DNA of 64,000 nucleotides from CAWCXF01 sp963799455 (GTDB lineage: Bacteria > Pseudomonadota > Alphaproteobacteria > Rhodobacterales > Rhodobacteraceae), in the NCBI GenBank assembly GCA_963799455.1, contig CAWCXF010000006.1, positions 1-64,000 of the forward strand. The letters are read 5' to 3'. Below are positions 28,626 to 38,107 of this stretch, in pieces. Below the pieces are notes generated by a model. That model did not search any database and had not been told where the DNA came from. It saw only the letters and a program-made list of their open reading frames with translations. The translations under genes and the position numbers were made by a program. Numbering within the stretch: the first letter of the stretch is position 1; each line of letters begins with the position of its first letter.

Positions 28626-30474
28626 ATGCGATCTCCCTCCAAGAGCGCCGGCAAGGGCGGCCACGACATCCTCTCGGACGCGCTGCGGCGGTGTCGCGGC
28701 GCGTTCGGATGGGTGGCGTTGTTCTCCTTCTCGATCAACCTGCTGATGCTCGCCGGCCCGCTCTACATGCTCCAGGTCTACGACCGCGTGCTGTCGAGCG
28801 GGCGGGCGGAGACGCTGGTCATGCTGATGCTGATGATGGGCGCGGCGATGCTGGCGAGGGCCACGATCGAGACGCCGCGCACGGCCGTCGCGGTGCGGAT
28901 CGGGGCGTGGCTCAACGAGGCGCTGGGGCCCGAGCGCCTCTCGAGCGGCGTGCGCGCGCGGCTCGCGGGGGAGGGCTTTGGCGGGCAGGCGTTTCGCGAC
29001 CTCGCCCAGGTCCAGTCCTTCGTCGGCACCCAAGGGGATGACGGCGGTCTTCGACTTCCCCTGGACGCCGCTCTTCGTCGCCGTCATCTGGCTTCTGCAC
29101 CCTTGGCTCGGGACGCTGGCGCTCGCCACGGCGATCGTGCTGCTGATCCTGGGCGTGCTGAACGAGGTCGTCACGCGCGGCCTGCTGCGCGAGGCCAACG
29201 CTGGCCAGCTCCGCGCCCAGCGGCTCGCCGAGGCCGCGATCGACAACGCCGAGGCCGTGCGCGCCATGGGCATGACCGGCGCGCTGGTGGAGCGCTGGCG
29301 CGCCGGCAACGCCGAGATCCAGAGCGGCCTGCTGCGCGCCAGCGAGCGCGGCGGCACCCTCACCGGGACGGCGAAGTTCCTGCGCCTGTTCTCGCAGAGC
29401 GCGATCCTGGGCCTCGGGGCGCTCCTCGTGCTGCGCGGCGAGGCGACGCCGAGGGTGATGATCGCGGCCTCGATCATGCTGGGGCGGGCGCTGGCGCCCG
29501 TGGACCTCGCGATGTCGGCCTGGAAGAACTTCGCGCAGGCCCGCCTCGCCTACGGCCGCCTCAGGGCGCAAGCCGAGGCCTGCCCGCCCGAGCCCGCGCG
29601 CGTGGCGCTGCCCGCGCCGCGCGGCGGGCTGAGCGTCGAGGCGCTCACCGCCTTCGGGCCCGACGGGCCGGTGCTGCGGCGCGTGAGCTTCGAGGCGGCG
29701 CCCGGCGAGGTCGTGGCCGTGATCGGGCCGTCCGCGGCGGGCAAGTCCACGCTGTGCCGCTATCTCGTGGGGCTCGCCGAGCCCGCCGCGGGCTCGGTCT
29801 CGCTCGACGGGGCGCATGTCGCCCATTGGAGCCCCGACGCGCTCGGCCGCCACGTGGGCTTCCTGCCGCAGGAGGTGGGCCTCTTCGCGGGCACGATCCG
29901 CGACAACATCGCGCGCATGGGCGAGGCCGAGGACGAGGAGGTGGCCGAGGCCGCGCGCCTCGCGCACGCGCACGCGCACGACATGATCGCACGGATGCCC
30001 GAGGGCTACGCGACCCGGCTCGGCGAGCGCGGCGCGGGGCTCTCGGGCGGGCAGCGACAGCGCATCGGGCTCGCGCGGGCCGTCTTCGGCGCGCCCTCGC
30101 TCATCGTCCTCGACGAGCCCAACGCCAACCTCGACCAGGCGGGCGAGGCCGCGCTCGCCGCCGCGATCGGCGAGCTGAAGGAGCGCGGCTCGACGCTGGT
30201 GGTCGTGGGCCACAGGCCCTCGACGCTTGCCCGGAGCGACAAGGTGCTCCTTTTCAACGACGGCGTGGTGCAGGCCTTCGGCCCCCGCGCCGAGGTGCTC
30301 GGCCGGATGCGGGAGGCCGCCGCGGCGAGCTCGGCGCCACCGGGGAAGACGGAGACGGGGGCAGGGGCGGGGGCGGGGGCGGGGGCCGCGCCCGATGCCC
30401 CCGAGCCCGCGTTTTGCCTCGAGCCCGCCATGAGGGTGCGGCCCCCGCTCGCCCGGCAGGGGGAGCCGGCGTGA
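28626..30474 (+). pseudogene. Type I secretion ABC exporter (PrtD/HlyB class) with a one-base frameshift
   Basis: Membrane ATPase that would drive export of the adjacent RTX protein. The N-terminal membrane domain begins ALRRCRGAFGWVALFSFSIN and LAGPLYMLQVYDRVLSSGR. The ATPase domain has Walker A VIGPSAAGKSTLCRYLVG, signature LSGGQRQRIGLARAVFG and Walker B LIVLDEPNANLDQAG. At about 29034 a GGGG run holds one base too many: QSFVGTQ in one frame must join GMTAVFDFPWTPLFVAV in another. All other parts are in register. The C-terminus has a run of Ala/Gly pairs from a GGGGCA repeat. Pseudogene or homopolymer sequencing error are both possible. Confidence 0.85.
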
Positions 30475-31868
30475 GGGCGCCCGCCCGCCCCGCCGCGCCG
30501 ACGCCCAGGGCCGACGCGCGCGTCCTCGGCACGCTGATCCGACGGCAGCGTCGCCTGGGCCTCGGCGTGATCGCGGCCTTCGTCGGCGTCTTCGGCCTCT
30601 CGGGGTCGCTCGCGCCGCTGGCGGGGGGGCGGTCGCGCCCGGGCGGATCAGCCCCGACGGAGGGGTCAGGACCGTGCAGCACCTCGAGGGCGGCATCATC
30701 GCCCGCCTGCACGTGCGCGACGGCGACGCGGTGGCCGAAGGCGCGCCGCTCCTGACGCTCATGGGGGTGGGCGCGCGGGCGGACGTGGACGCCCGGGCGG
30801 ACAGGCGCCTGACGCGCCTGGCCGAGCGGGCGCGGCTCGAAGCCGAGATCCTCGATCGCGGCGCGATCGCCTTCCCGCCCGAGCTCGACGCGGCCGATCC
30901 GATGGTGCGCGCCGTCGTCGAGGCCGAACGGCGAACCTTCGAGGCGCGCTGCGAGATGGTCGCCACGCGCAAGCGCGTCCTCGGCCAGCGCATCGAGCAG
31001 CTCCGCGCCCAAGCCGCGGGCTTCGAGGCCCAGCGCCGCAGCGCCTCCGAGCAGCTCGCCCTGATCGAGGAGGAGATCGCCGACAAGGCCGCGCTCCTCG
31101 ACAAGGGGCTGATGCCCAAGGACGAGCTGTTGCGCCTGCGCCGCGCGGCGGCCGGGATCCGGGGCCGGCGCGGCGAGCGCGAGGCCGCCGTCGCCCAGGC
31201 GCGGCAGGGCATCGGCGAAGCCGAGCTCGACCTGCTCGCGATCGACGCCGAGCGCTCGGAGCGCGTCGCCACGCGCGCGGGGGAGCTGCGTGGGACCGGG
31301 CCAACTTGGCGCTCGTGTTCGCCGCGTCGCCACGCGCGCGGGGGAGCTGCGCAACGAGCTGGCCGAAATCGCGCAGTCGCTCGCGGCCAGCCGCGACGTG
31401 CTGAGCCGCACGGTGATCGCAGCGCCGGCTGACGGCGTCGTGGCCAACCTGCGCTTCACGAGCGTCGGCGGCGTGGTGGGGGCTGGCGAGCCGATCCTCG
31501 ACGTCGTGCCCTCGGACGATCGCCTGCTGGCGGACGCGCGGGTCTCGCCGCTCGACTTCGACGTCGTGCGGGTGGGGCTCGGCGCCCAGGTGCACCTGTC
31601 GGCCCATCCCGGCCGGAGCGCGCCTCGCATCACGGGCCGCGTCGCCTCCGTCTCGGCCGACACCATGATCGACGAGGCCACGGGCCAGCCCTACGACCTG
31701 GCGCGGGTCGAGGTGCCGCGCTCGGAGCTGGACAAGGCGCCCGTCCCCGTCGCCCTCGTCCCCGGCATGACGGCGGACGTCCTCATCGTCACCGCCGAGC
31801 GCATGCTGGCGGGCTACGTGCTGGAACCGATCGCCGACATCGTCCGGCGCGCTCTTCGAGAGGTCTGA
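30471..31868 (+). pseudogene. HlyD-family membrane fusion protein, two frame disruptions
   Basis: Periplasmic adaptor linking the ABC exporter to an outer-membrane channel. The GTG start at 30471 overlaps the exporter stop (GTGA). A membrane anchor LGLGVIAAFVGVFGLSGSLA is followed by a seven-G run near 30630 that shifts the frame by two bases. The next part gives VQHLEGGIIARLHVRDGDAV and a coiled-coil domain. A 61-bp duplication at 31291-31351 shifts the frame again. The last part (VIAAPADGVVANLRFTSVGG ... VLEPIADIVRRALREV) is a normal HlyD C-terminus. Removing the two changes restores one reading frame. As written, no full protein is made. Confidence 0.85.
31262..31351 (+). repeat. 29-bp direct repeat creating a 61-bp insertion in the HlyD gene
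   Basis: Identical 29-bp copies lie at 31262-31290 and 31323-31351, 61 bp apart. Deleting one period joins ERSERVATRAGELR directly to NELAEIAQSLAASR, the expected HlyD coiled-coil continuation. The 32 bp between copies have no counterpart in the protein family. Confidence 0.85.
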
Positions 31869-32032
31869 GGATCCGATGGGCCGATCGCCTCCCTCCAGGG
31901 GCACAACTTCCGAGGAGACGCCCGACGATCCGCCCGCGCGGGTTGAACTGCGACAAGTTTCTGGCTGAACTCGAGAGGCCCATCGGCATTTCTGTGTTCG
32001 CCCCACCGGATGGTTGAGCAAAGGGGGATCTC

Positions 32033-32359
32033 ATGACGCTGGTTCTCGTCGATGAGAGATCGCTCCGGCGTGCGGCGATGGGGAGCTTGCTCTGCGAATG
32101 GGCGAAGGCCCGCGACCTCACGATCGTCGATGTCGACGCCCTCGTCCCGCTGCGCATCGTCGCGCATGCCGATTGCAGGATGTGCGTGTTCCACGTCGGA
32201 TCGCTGCGGGGCGAGGGCCGGTGGAACATTTTGGCGAAGGTCATGCATGGCTTGAACCGGGATCGCCCCATCGTCGTCCTCTCGGACGACGAGAGCCCCG
32301 AGGAGAATCCTCTGCGCGTAAGACGCCGGCCGTGCGGGGGTATCTGCCCACCACCTTGA
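32033..32359 (+). pseudogene. Truncated receiver-like regulator (N-terminal part), cut by an IS256 element
   Basis: The first about 90 residues (MTLVLVDERSLRRAAMGSLL, later DRPIVVLSDDESPEE) resemble the receiver half of a LuxR-type response regulator. Beyond 32300 small frame changes are needed to read ILCA, then VRGYLPTTL, the usual end of such a receiver. The output domain is missing because transposon sequence starts at about 32361. GGGGGAT precedes the ATG. Codon choice is less GC-rich than in neighbours (AGATCG, TTGCTC, GATTGC), hinting at a different history. The phosphoacceptor Asp is not obvious. Confidence 0.55.
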
Positions 32360-32411
32360 GGTCGTGTCCGTCAATGAGGTGTAATTTCGGGTGTGGTCCC
32401 GGGCCATCGGA

Positions 32412-32899
32412 TCAGGCGGCTTCGGGTGTGATCTGGAGTGTGGAGCCCTCCTCGAGCTGGGGTGTGTCGAGCTCAGCCATGCCCTCGACCTGCATGTATC
32501 GATGCTGGAGTTGCCAGTCGTCGTTCTGCTCGAGCAGCACCGCTCCGACGAGGCGGGTGATGCTGTCCTCGTTGGGGAAGATGGCCTGTCACGTCGGCGC
32601 GCCGCTTGATCTCCTTGTTCAGCCGCTCGAGGGGGTTGGTGGAGTGCAGCTTGGCGCGGTGGCGCATGGGGAAGGCCATGTAGGCCAAGACATCGGCCTC
32701 GGCGTCGTCCATCAGCGCGCCGAGCTTCGGCCATCGGGCGCGGAGCTGATCGGCGACGTGGCGCCAGGCTCGGGTCGCGGAGGCGTGGTCGGGCTGAACG
32801 AAGGCTTGCCGGATGGCGGCCGCGACGACGGTGGCCTGGCTGCGCGGGACGTGCGCGAGCGCATTCCTCATGAAGTGCACGCGGGGGCCGTTGAAGAAG
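32412..32899 (-). pseudogene. IS256-family transposase, C-terminal part
   Basis: Minus-strand sequence gives RVHFMRNALAHVPRSQATVV, QPDHASATRAWRHVADQLRA, RWPKLGALMDDAEADVLAYM and HSTNPLERLNKEIKRRADV. After one frameshift near 32585 it continues SITRLVGAVLLEQNDDWQLQ, HRYMQVEGMAELDTPQLEE and a stop at 32412. This is the C-terminal 40 percent of an IS256 transposase; the final DDE glutamate region is present. The N-terminal part is missing, replaced at 32900 by the IS1182 element. The IS256 terminal repeat probably lies at 32361-32395, directly after the truncated regulator. Confidence 0.8.
32797..32899. repeat. Left arm of a 103-bp inverted repeat flanking the IS1182 element
   Basis: Exact reverse complement of 34447-34549, judged by eye. 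Both arms encode the same IS256 transposase segment (FFNGPRVHFMRNALAHVPRS), here on the minus strand. The arms enclose the IS1182 transposase gene. Confidence 0.85.
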
Positions 32900-34446
32900 G
32901 CCGCGGCGTTGTCGGGTATTCGTTGCGATGCGCCCGAAGGGGGTCTCGGCTCCGCCACTCGCCCGATGGCGCCCGGTCGAGCGCTCAGGCGCGGATTGGC
33001 CCGCTCTGGAGGCCGAGGAGGGCACAGATCAGGGCGAGGAGGGCTGCGGCGAGCCGCTTGAGGTTGATCGCGGCGGCGGTGAGGAAGGCTTGGATGCGCA
33101 TGTTGCCCAGCCCGCGGCGCACGGCACGGGCGAGACCGTGCCAGGTCTTCGCCTCGCCGTGGAAGCCCTCGGACCGCCAGCGATGGCGCCGGTAGAGCCG
33201 GTCGTCCTCCGCCCCCCACCGCAGCCGTCGGCGACGGGCCCGCAGCAGGGCCGGGTAGTCGTGAACGATGACGACGGCCTTGGTCACGCGCGATGGCGAC
33301 AAGCAAAGGGCGGCGAGATCGCAGCCTTTGCAGTCCCGTGCCTTCGACGCGAAGAACCGGCCATGGGCGATCTTGGCCTTGTTGGGCCGCAGGATCTTGC
33401 CCCGTGGGCATCGGACGATGTCGTGGCGCGCGTCGTAGCGGAACCGCCGGAGCGGAACCTTCGAGCGGATCGGCTCGGCCTTCGTGGGGATCACGCCGGT
33501 GATCTCGCGCGCCTCCAACCCTGCGAAGACCTTGGCATAGGCGTAACCGGCATCCGCCGTGACGGTGTCGATGGAGCCCCCAGTGACGGCCGCGACCGCG
33601 TCCAGCCGATCGAGGATCACCTGCCCCTCGTTCACCTCACCGGTGGTGACCTCGACGTCGAGGATCACCCCGCACTCGTCGTCGACTGCTCCGTGCTGCT
33701 TGTAGCTGGGCTCCAGGCGGCGGTTGCGCCCCGATGTGGCCATGCTCGCATCGGGATCGGTCAGGCAGACCTTCTTGAACCGGCCAGTCTTCTTGGAATG
33801 GCGTCGCGCCTGCTGCGCGGCGGTGCCCCCGTCGTCTCCGCCCGCGCTCTCGCCACCATCATCGTCGCGATCGCGGCCATCGCCGTTCGCGTCGGCCATC
33901 GCCTCGACGTGCCGCGTGGCCAGGCTCTCCCAGGCGACATCGGCCCGGATCAGCGAGGCATCGACATGCACGACCTCGCCGGTGGCGATCTTCGCCTCGA
34001 TGCACGTCCGCACCGTGCGCTCGAAGATGCGCCGGAAGCGCTCTGCGCCCCATCTGTGCCGGATGCGCGTCAGCGAGGAGTGGTCCGGCAGCCGCTCGTG
34101 CAGCCCGTAGCCTGCAAACCATCGGATCGCGAGATTGACCTGCGCCTCGCGCATCAGCCGTCGGTCGTGGACGATGCCGAGCAGGAACCCCGCCAGCATC
34201 AGCCGCACCGCGGCCTCGGGGTCGATCCCGGGCCGCCCGACGCCCGCGGCGTAGAGATCGGCCACCTCGTCACGCAGCCAGCCGAGATCGAGCACCCGAT
34301 CGACCCGCGCAAGGATGTGGTCGTCGGGAACGAGGTCCCGAAGCGAGCCGCACACGAAGAACTCGAGCTGGTCGCGCTCCTTGCGTCCAAGCATCGCCAT
34401 CTCCCCGTCGATCGCCGCCACAGCTGATGGAATCAGGAACCACCGA
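32900..34446 (-). mobile_element. IS1182-family insertion sequence inside IS256 debris
   Basis: Defined by the intact transposase gene at 32985-34421 and the two inverted IS256 fragments that flank it. Candidate terminal bases read inward are GTTGTCGGGTATTCG on the left and GTGGTTCCTGATTCC on the right, with only weak similarity, so exact ends and target duplication are uncertain. Confidence 0.65.
32985..34421 (-). CDS. IS1182-family transposase, apparently intact
   Basis: A 478-residue DDE transposase. The N-terminal domain reads MLGRKERDQLEFFVCGSLRD and LPDHSSLTRIRHRWGAERFR. Likely catalytic residues are Asp in GEVVHVDASLI, Asp in DTVTADAGYAYAK, and Glu in HRWRSEGFHGEAKTWHGLAR. A CxxC-type cluster (CKGCDLAALCLSPS) precedes the last block. 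An Asp/Gly-rich linker (DANGDGRDRDDDGGESAGGD) is inserted near residue 180. Unlike the other transposases in the window it has no frameshift or stop, so it is the most recent arrival. Start may be ATG 34421 or ATG 34397 (MLGRKERD). Confidence 0.9.
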   Translation of the reverse strand: MAAIDGEMAMLGRKERDQLEFFVCGSLRDLVPDDHILARVDRVLDLGWLRDEVADLYAAGVGRPGIDPEAAVRLMLAGFLLGIVHDRRLMREAQVNLAIRWFAGYGLHERLPDHSSLTRIRHRWGAERFRRIFERTVRTCIEAKIATGEVVHVDASLIRADVAWESLATRHVEAMADANGDGRDRDDDGGESAGGDDGGTAAQQARRHSKKTGRFKKVCLTDPDASMATSGRNRRLEPSYKQHGAVDDECGVILDVEVTTGEVNEGQVILDRLDAVAAVTGGSIDTVTADAGYAYAKVFAGLEAREITGVIPTKAEPIRSKVPLRRFRYDARHDIVRCPRGKILRPNKAKIAHGRFFASKARDCKGCDLAALCLSPSRVTKAVVIVHDYPALLRARRRRLRWGAEDDRLYRRHRWRSEGFHGEAKTWHGLARAVRRGLGNMRIQAFLTAAAINLKRLAAALLALICALLGLQSGPIRA

Positions 34447-34549
34447 CTTCTTCAACGGCCCCCGCGTGCACTTCATGAGGAATGCGCTCGCGCACGTCCC
34501 GCGCAGCCAGGCCACCGTCGTCGCGGCCGCCATCCGGCAAGCCTTCGTT
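34447..34549. repeat. Right arm of the 103-bp inverted repeat flanking IS1182
   Basis: Plus-strand copy of the IS256 transposase fragment at 32797-32899, ending at CCTTCGTT where IS21-like end sequence begins. It has no further IS256 sequence beyond the repeat, so the fragment is cut on both sides. Confidence 0.85.
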
Positions 34550-34605
34550 TATCAAGCGACATTCGGAACTGGCCCGGTGGCGACACCAGGATCTGGCCCA
34601 CCCCG

Positions 34606-35403
34606 TCATGTGGTTTCGACTTCGGTTTCAAGCGCCGGGCCGGCCTTCTGCAGAAGGCCGGCCCGGCGCTTCTCGCGCAGCCTGTAGCTGTCGCCCCGGA
34701 TGGTGATGACGTGGGAGTGGTGGAGCAGGCGATCGAGGATCGCGGTGGCCACCACCGGGTCGCCGAACACCGCGCCCCACTCGCCTACGGACCGGTTCGA
34801 AGTCACCAGCATCGCGCCGCGCTCGTAGCGGCGGCTGACGAGCTGGAAGAACAGGTGAGCGGCGTTGGGCTCGAGCGGCAGGTAGCCCAGCTCGTCCACG
34901 ATCAGCAGCTTCGGCTTGGCGAAGTGCGCCAGCCGCTCCTCGAGCCGGCCCTCGACCTGGGCCTTGGCGAGGTTGGCCACGAGCGCCATGGCGCCGGTGA
35001 AGAGCACGGTGTGGCCGGCCACGATCGCTTCGCGGCCGAGCGCCACCGCAAGGTGCGTCTTGCCCACGCCCGGGGGGCCGAGCAGCAAGAGCGCATCGCC
35101 GTGGGCGATGAAGCGCCCCGTCGCGAGGTCGCGGATCTGCCCCTTGTCGACCGAGGGCTGGGCGGCGAAGTCGAAGCCCTCCAGGGTCCGCACGAAGGGG
35201 AACTTCGCCAGCCCGAAGCTCATCTCGATGCGGCGCTGATCCTTCCGTGCGATCTCGCGCTCGCAGAGGAAGGCGAGCGCCTCGCGCAGGGTCATCTCCC
35301 CCCGCGCCGCCTCGTCGAGCAAGCCGTCGAGCTGGTCGCGCACCGCCGTCAACTTCAAGCGCGTCAGCATCCGGTCGAGCTCGTCCTGGGTCTGCGCTCC
35401 CAT
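34606..35403 (-). CDS. istB: IS21-family helper ATPase IstB
   Basis: A 265-residue AAA+ ATPase that assists the IstA transposase. Walker A is LLLGPPGVGKTHLAVALGRE, Walker B is KPKLLIVDELGYLPLEP, and sensor/arginine region LVTSNRSVGEWGAVFGDPVV follows. The start ATG overlaps the istA stop (ATGA at 35403). The C-terminus beyond KRRAGLLQKAG runs through a 42-bp palindrome, so the last about 12 residues may not be native. Just downstream (34554-34590) GCGACATTCGGAACTGGCCC resembles an IS21 terminal repeat. The ORF is intact, but its partner istA is broken. Confidence 0.92.
   Translation of the reverse strand: MGAQTQDELDRMLTRLKLTAVRDQLDGLLDEAARGEMTLREALAFLCEREIARKDQRRIEMSFGLAKFPFVRTLEGFDFAAQPSVDKGQIRDLATGRFIAHGDALLLLGPPGVGKTHLAVALGREAIVAGHTVLFTGAMALVANLAKAQVEGRLEERLAHFAKPKLLIVDELGYLPLEPNAAHLFFQLVSRRYERGAMLVTSNRSVGEWGAVFGDPVVATAILDRLLHHSHVITIRGDSYRLREKRRAGLLQKAGPALETEVETT
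34630..34671. repeat. 42-bp perfect palindrome at the end of istB
   Basis: Arms AAGCGCCGGGCCGGCCTTC at 34630-34648 and its exact complement meet around TGCA. It lies across the last codons of istB. It may act as a strong hairpin or be a snap-back duplication; there is no T-tract. Confidence 0.9.
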
Positions 35404-36340
35404 CACCAGGCGCCCCCGGCCACCGCCTCGTACTCGGCGAGCGGGCGCAGCAGCGCCGGCGCCGGGATCGGCGCGGCCTCGGCTGCCTCGGCGTCTTCTC
35501 TGACCACGCGGCCGGCGGCACCCGCGACGCCCTCGAAGTGAGCGCGGTCGGTGAAGCGCCCGCGACGGTCCGCGCTGCGGGGATGACGGGCCACCTCGAT
35601 GCCCGCATGGGTGACCTGCACAGTCTCGGCCGTGACCAGCACGCTCACTCGCTCCCCGATCAAGCGCCACGGCACCGAGTAGGCGTTCGTCTCGATCTCC
35701 ACCGCGCAGTCCGCTCCCACGCGTCGGCTCAGCTCGCGCGCGGCCAGGAACGGGCCGCGGTCGGGCAGCGGCCGCAGGGCGGCGGCCTCGTCGCGCGCGA
35801 AGCGGACCATGGGCGCCTCGCCGGTGGTGCCGTGGACGCGCTGATCGGCGATCTCGCGCGTCCACTCGGCCAGATGCGCCTCCAGGGCCGCGAAGCTCTC
35901 GAAGGTTCGCCCCGCGACCGCGTTGCCCTTCACGTAGCCCACGCCGCGCTCGTCCTTGCCCTTGGTCCGCGCCCGGTACGGCGCGCAGGCCTGGACCCGG
36001 AAGCCCCAGTGCCGCGCAAAGGCGTGGAGCTTGGGGTTGAGCACCACCTCCCGCGTCGCCGCGTCGTGGTGCAGGATCAGAGCGCGCGCATTGTCGAGCA
36101 GCACCTCCTCAGGCACGCCCCCAAAGGCTGCGAAGGCACTCTCCATGCCTTCGAACCAGTGCTCCTGGCGCTCGCCCAGGAAGGCCCGGACGTGCAGCCG
36201 GCGCGAGTGGCCCAGCGTCGCCACGAAGAACGACACCGGTCGCAGAGCGCCTCGATCTCGACCCGCTTCTGGCCGAAGTCGATCTGCAACTGCTGGCCCG
36301 GGCGCGTCTCGAACCTCACCGTCGCCCGCGGCTTCGGCCC
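35403..36340 (-). pseudogene. istA: IS21-family transposase IstA, frameshifted and 5'-truncated
   Basis: The part below 36236 reads VSFFVATLGHSRRLHVRAFL, HWFEGMESAFAAFGGVPEEV, LLDNARALILHHDAATREVV and ERGVGYVKGNAVAGRTFESF, the DDE core of IstA, through to a normal C-terminus. About 36240-36300 the upstream segment KPRATVRFETRPGQQLQIDF GQKRVEIE is in another frame, so one or more bases are lost. The N-terminal helix-turn-helix part is not recognisable; 36340-36680 contains no clear family match. The gene is joined to istB by an ATGA overlap. Confidence 0.8.
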
Positions 36341-36714
36341 AGGAAGCGCCTGGCGAGCGCCTCCGCCGTCACCGTGCGAGCTGATCCGAGCTCCGGCCGC
36401 GAGCCCTGGCGACAGCGTCCGGATTGCCGCGGGCAGCGAGCGCTCGGACAACGAGCCCCAGACGCGAGCCTTCGCTTGTCGGTGCCACCGGGGTCGCCTG
36501 GCTGCACGCCTGCACCGCGGCCGGGGCGAGTCGGCGATGCCTGCGGCGCAAGGGTCGGGCGGCGCGTGGCGGGAGGTGGTCCGGTCCCGCCTGCGCGACA
36601 AGGTCCGCCGGAAACCTCCGGGGAGTCATCGGCCATCCGTGGGACGAGGGGTCGAGTTCCGGCGCCGACGGTTCTGCCTGGGCTCTTCCGCGCTTTTGGT
36701 GCAGCGGGTGGATC

Positions 36715-36960
36715 ATGCGGCGAGGATCCGGGCGCGCAGGAGGTCGAGGCCGGCGCGGCCGTGCATGGTCCTCCTGATCCGCTTCAGGCGGTTGATGGGG
36801 CCCTCGACGGGGCTCGTGCCCCAGGGCAGCTCGAGTGCCGGCTCGACTGCCGCCCGGCCGCGATCGAGGCTCGCGGCGAGGCCCCGCAGCGGCCTCGACC
36901 GCGCGCCGGGAGGGCCCCCCAGCGCCAGGCCGAGATGGCGCCGGCGCTCACCCATGCGCT
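36715..36960 (-). pseudogene. ISL3-family transposase C-terminal remnant
   Basis: Minus strand reads LRGLAASLDRGRAAVEPALE, LPWGTSPVEGPINRLKRIRR and TMHGRAGLDLLRARILAA, the conserved C-terminal block of ISL3 transposases (usually LPWSTSPVEGxINRLKxxKR and YGRAxxDLLRAR). Immediately outside, GGCTCTTCCGCGCTTTTGGT at 36681-36700 looks like an ISL3 terminal repeat. Upstream parts are lost. The stretch 36960-37270 contains no recognisable gene. Confidence 0.7.
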
Positions 36961-37269
36961 CGGTGCGCCGAGCGTGGGGGCGCACCCCCTCCGGCAACCG
37001 CGGGGCCGAAGTTGCGGCGCGCGCAGCCCGCCGTCGCGCAGCGCCAGCGGCGGGTCCGGACCACAACTGCGACGCGCCGCCCGAGCTGCGGCGCGCCGCC
37101 CGTGGCGCGGCAGGTCGCTCGGGATCCGTTCGTCGTGGCTGTGCCGCCGCCGCGACGGGCGACGGCAGGGGGGGCAGGAGAGGGGCAGAGCGCCCATGAC
37201 GGGCGCGGCCGGGCGGCGACGACGCGCTCGGCATCGAGGCGGACGCCATCGATGACGAGGCGCGCGGGG

Positions 37270-38107
37270 ATGAGGGGCAGGAGCACTGGTTCGAGGGGAT
37301 GGAGAGCGCGTTTGCGGCCTTTGGCGACGTGCCCGAGGAGGTGCTGCTCGACAACGCCCGCGCCCTGATCCTGAGCCAGGATGTGGCGACGCGCGAGGTC
37401 GTGGTGAACCCCAAGCTGCATGCCTTCGCGCGCCACTGGGACTTCCAGGAGCGCGCCTGCGCGCCCTATCGGGCGCGCACGAAGGGCAAGGACGGTGGGC
37501 TACGTGCGCGGCGCGGTGGCGAGACGGAGCTTCGAGAGCTTCGCCGCGCTGGAAGCGCATCTGGCCCGGTGGACGCGCAAGGTCGCCGACGCGCGGGCAC
37601 GGCACGGCACGCCACGCCACGACCGGCGAGGCGCCGGCCGAGCGCTTCGCGTGCGACGAGGCGCGGGCGCTGAAGCCCCTGCCGTGCTGTGGCCTGTTCC
37701 TGGCGGCGCGCGAGCTGAGCCGGCGCGTCGGCTCGGACTGCGCGGTCGCGCTCGACACGAACGCGTGCTCGGCGCCCTGGCGTCGATCGGGGAGCGGGTG
37801 CGGGTTCTGGTCGCGGCCGGGACGGTGCGGATCACCCGTGCCGGCGTCGAGGCGGCGTGCCGCCCGCGCAGCGCCGGCCGGGGCGGGCGCGTCACCGAGC
37901 GCGCCCACTTCGAGGGCGGCGCCGGCGCCGCCGGCCGCGGGGTCGGAGCGGCCGCCACGGCGCTCGAGGGCGAGGCCGCGCCGATCCCGGCGCCGGCGTG
38001 GCTCGCGCCCGCCGGCCGAGCGCGAGGCGGTGGCCGGTGGGGCCTGGTGATGGGAGCGCAGACGCCCGACGAGCTTGCCCGGATGCTGACGCGGCCGAGG
38101 CCGACGG
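37270..38107 (+). pseudogene. Second IS21 copy: decayed istA end and istB start
   Basis: In shifting plus-strand frames it reads HWFEGMESAFAAFGDVPEEV, LLDNARALILSQDVATREVV, PKLHAFARHWDFQERACAPY, RRSFESFAALEAHLARWTRK, IGERVRVLVAAGTVRITRAG and ERAHFEGGAGAAGRG. It then shows an istB start MGAQTPDELARMLTRPRPTA at 38049. It is homologous to the istA/istB pair at 34.6-36.3 kb but opposite in orientation and far more decayed. It breaks at about 38107, where the 615-bp duplicated segment begins. Confidence 0.75.
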
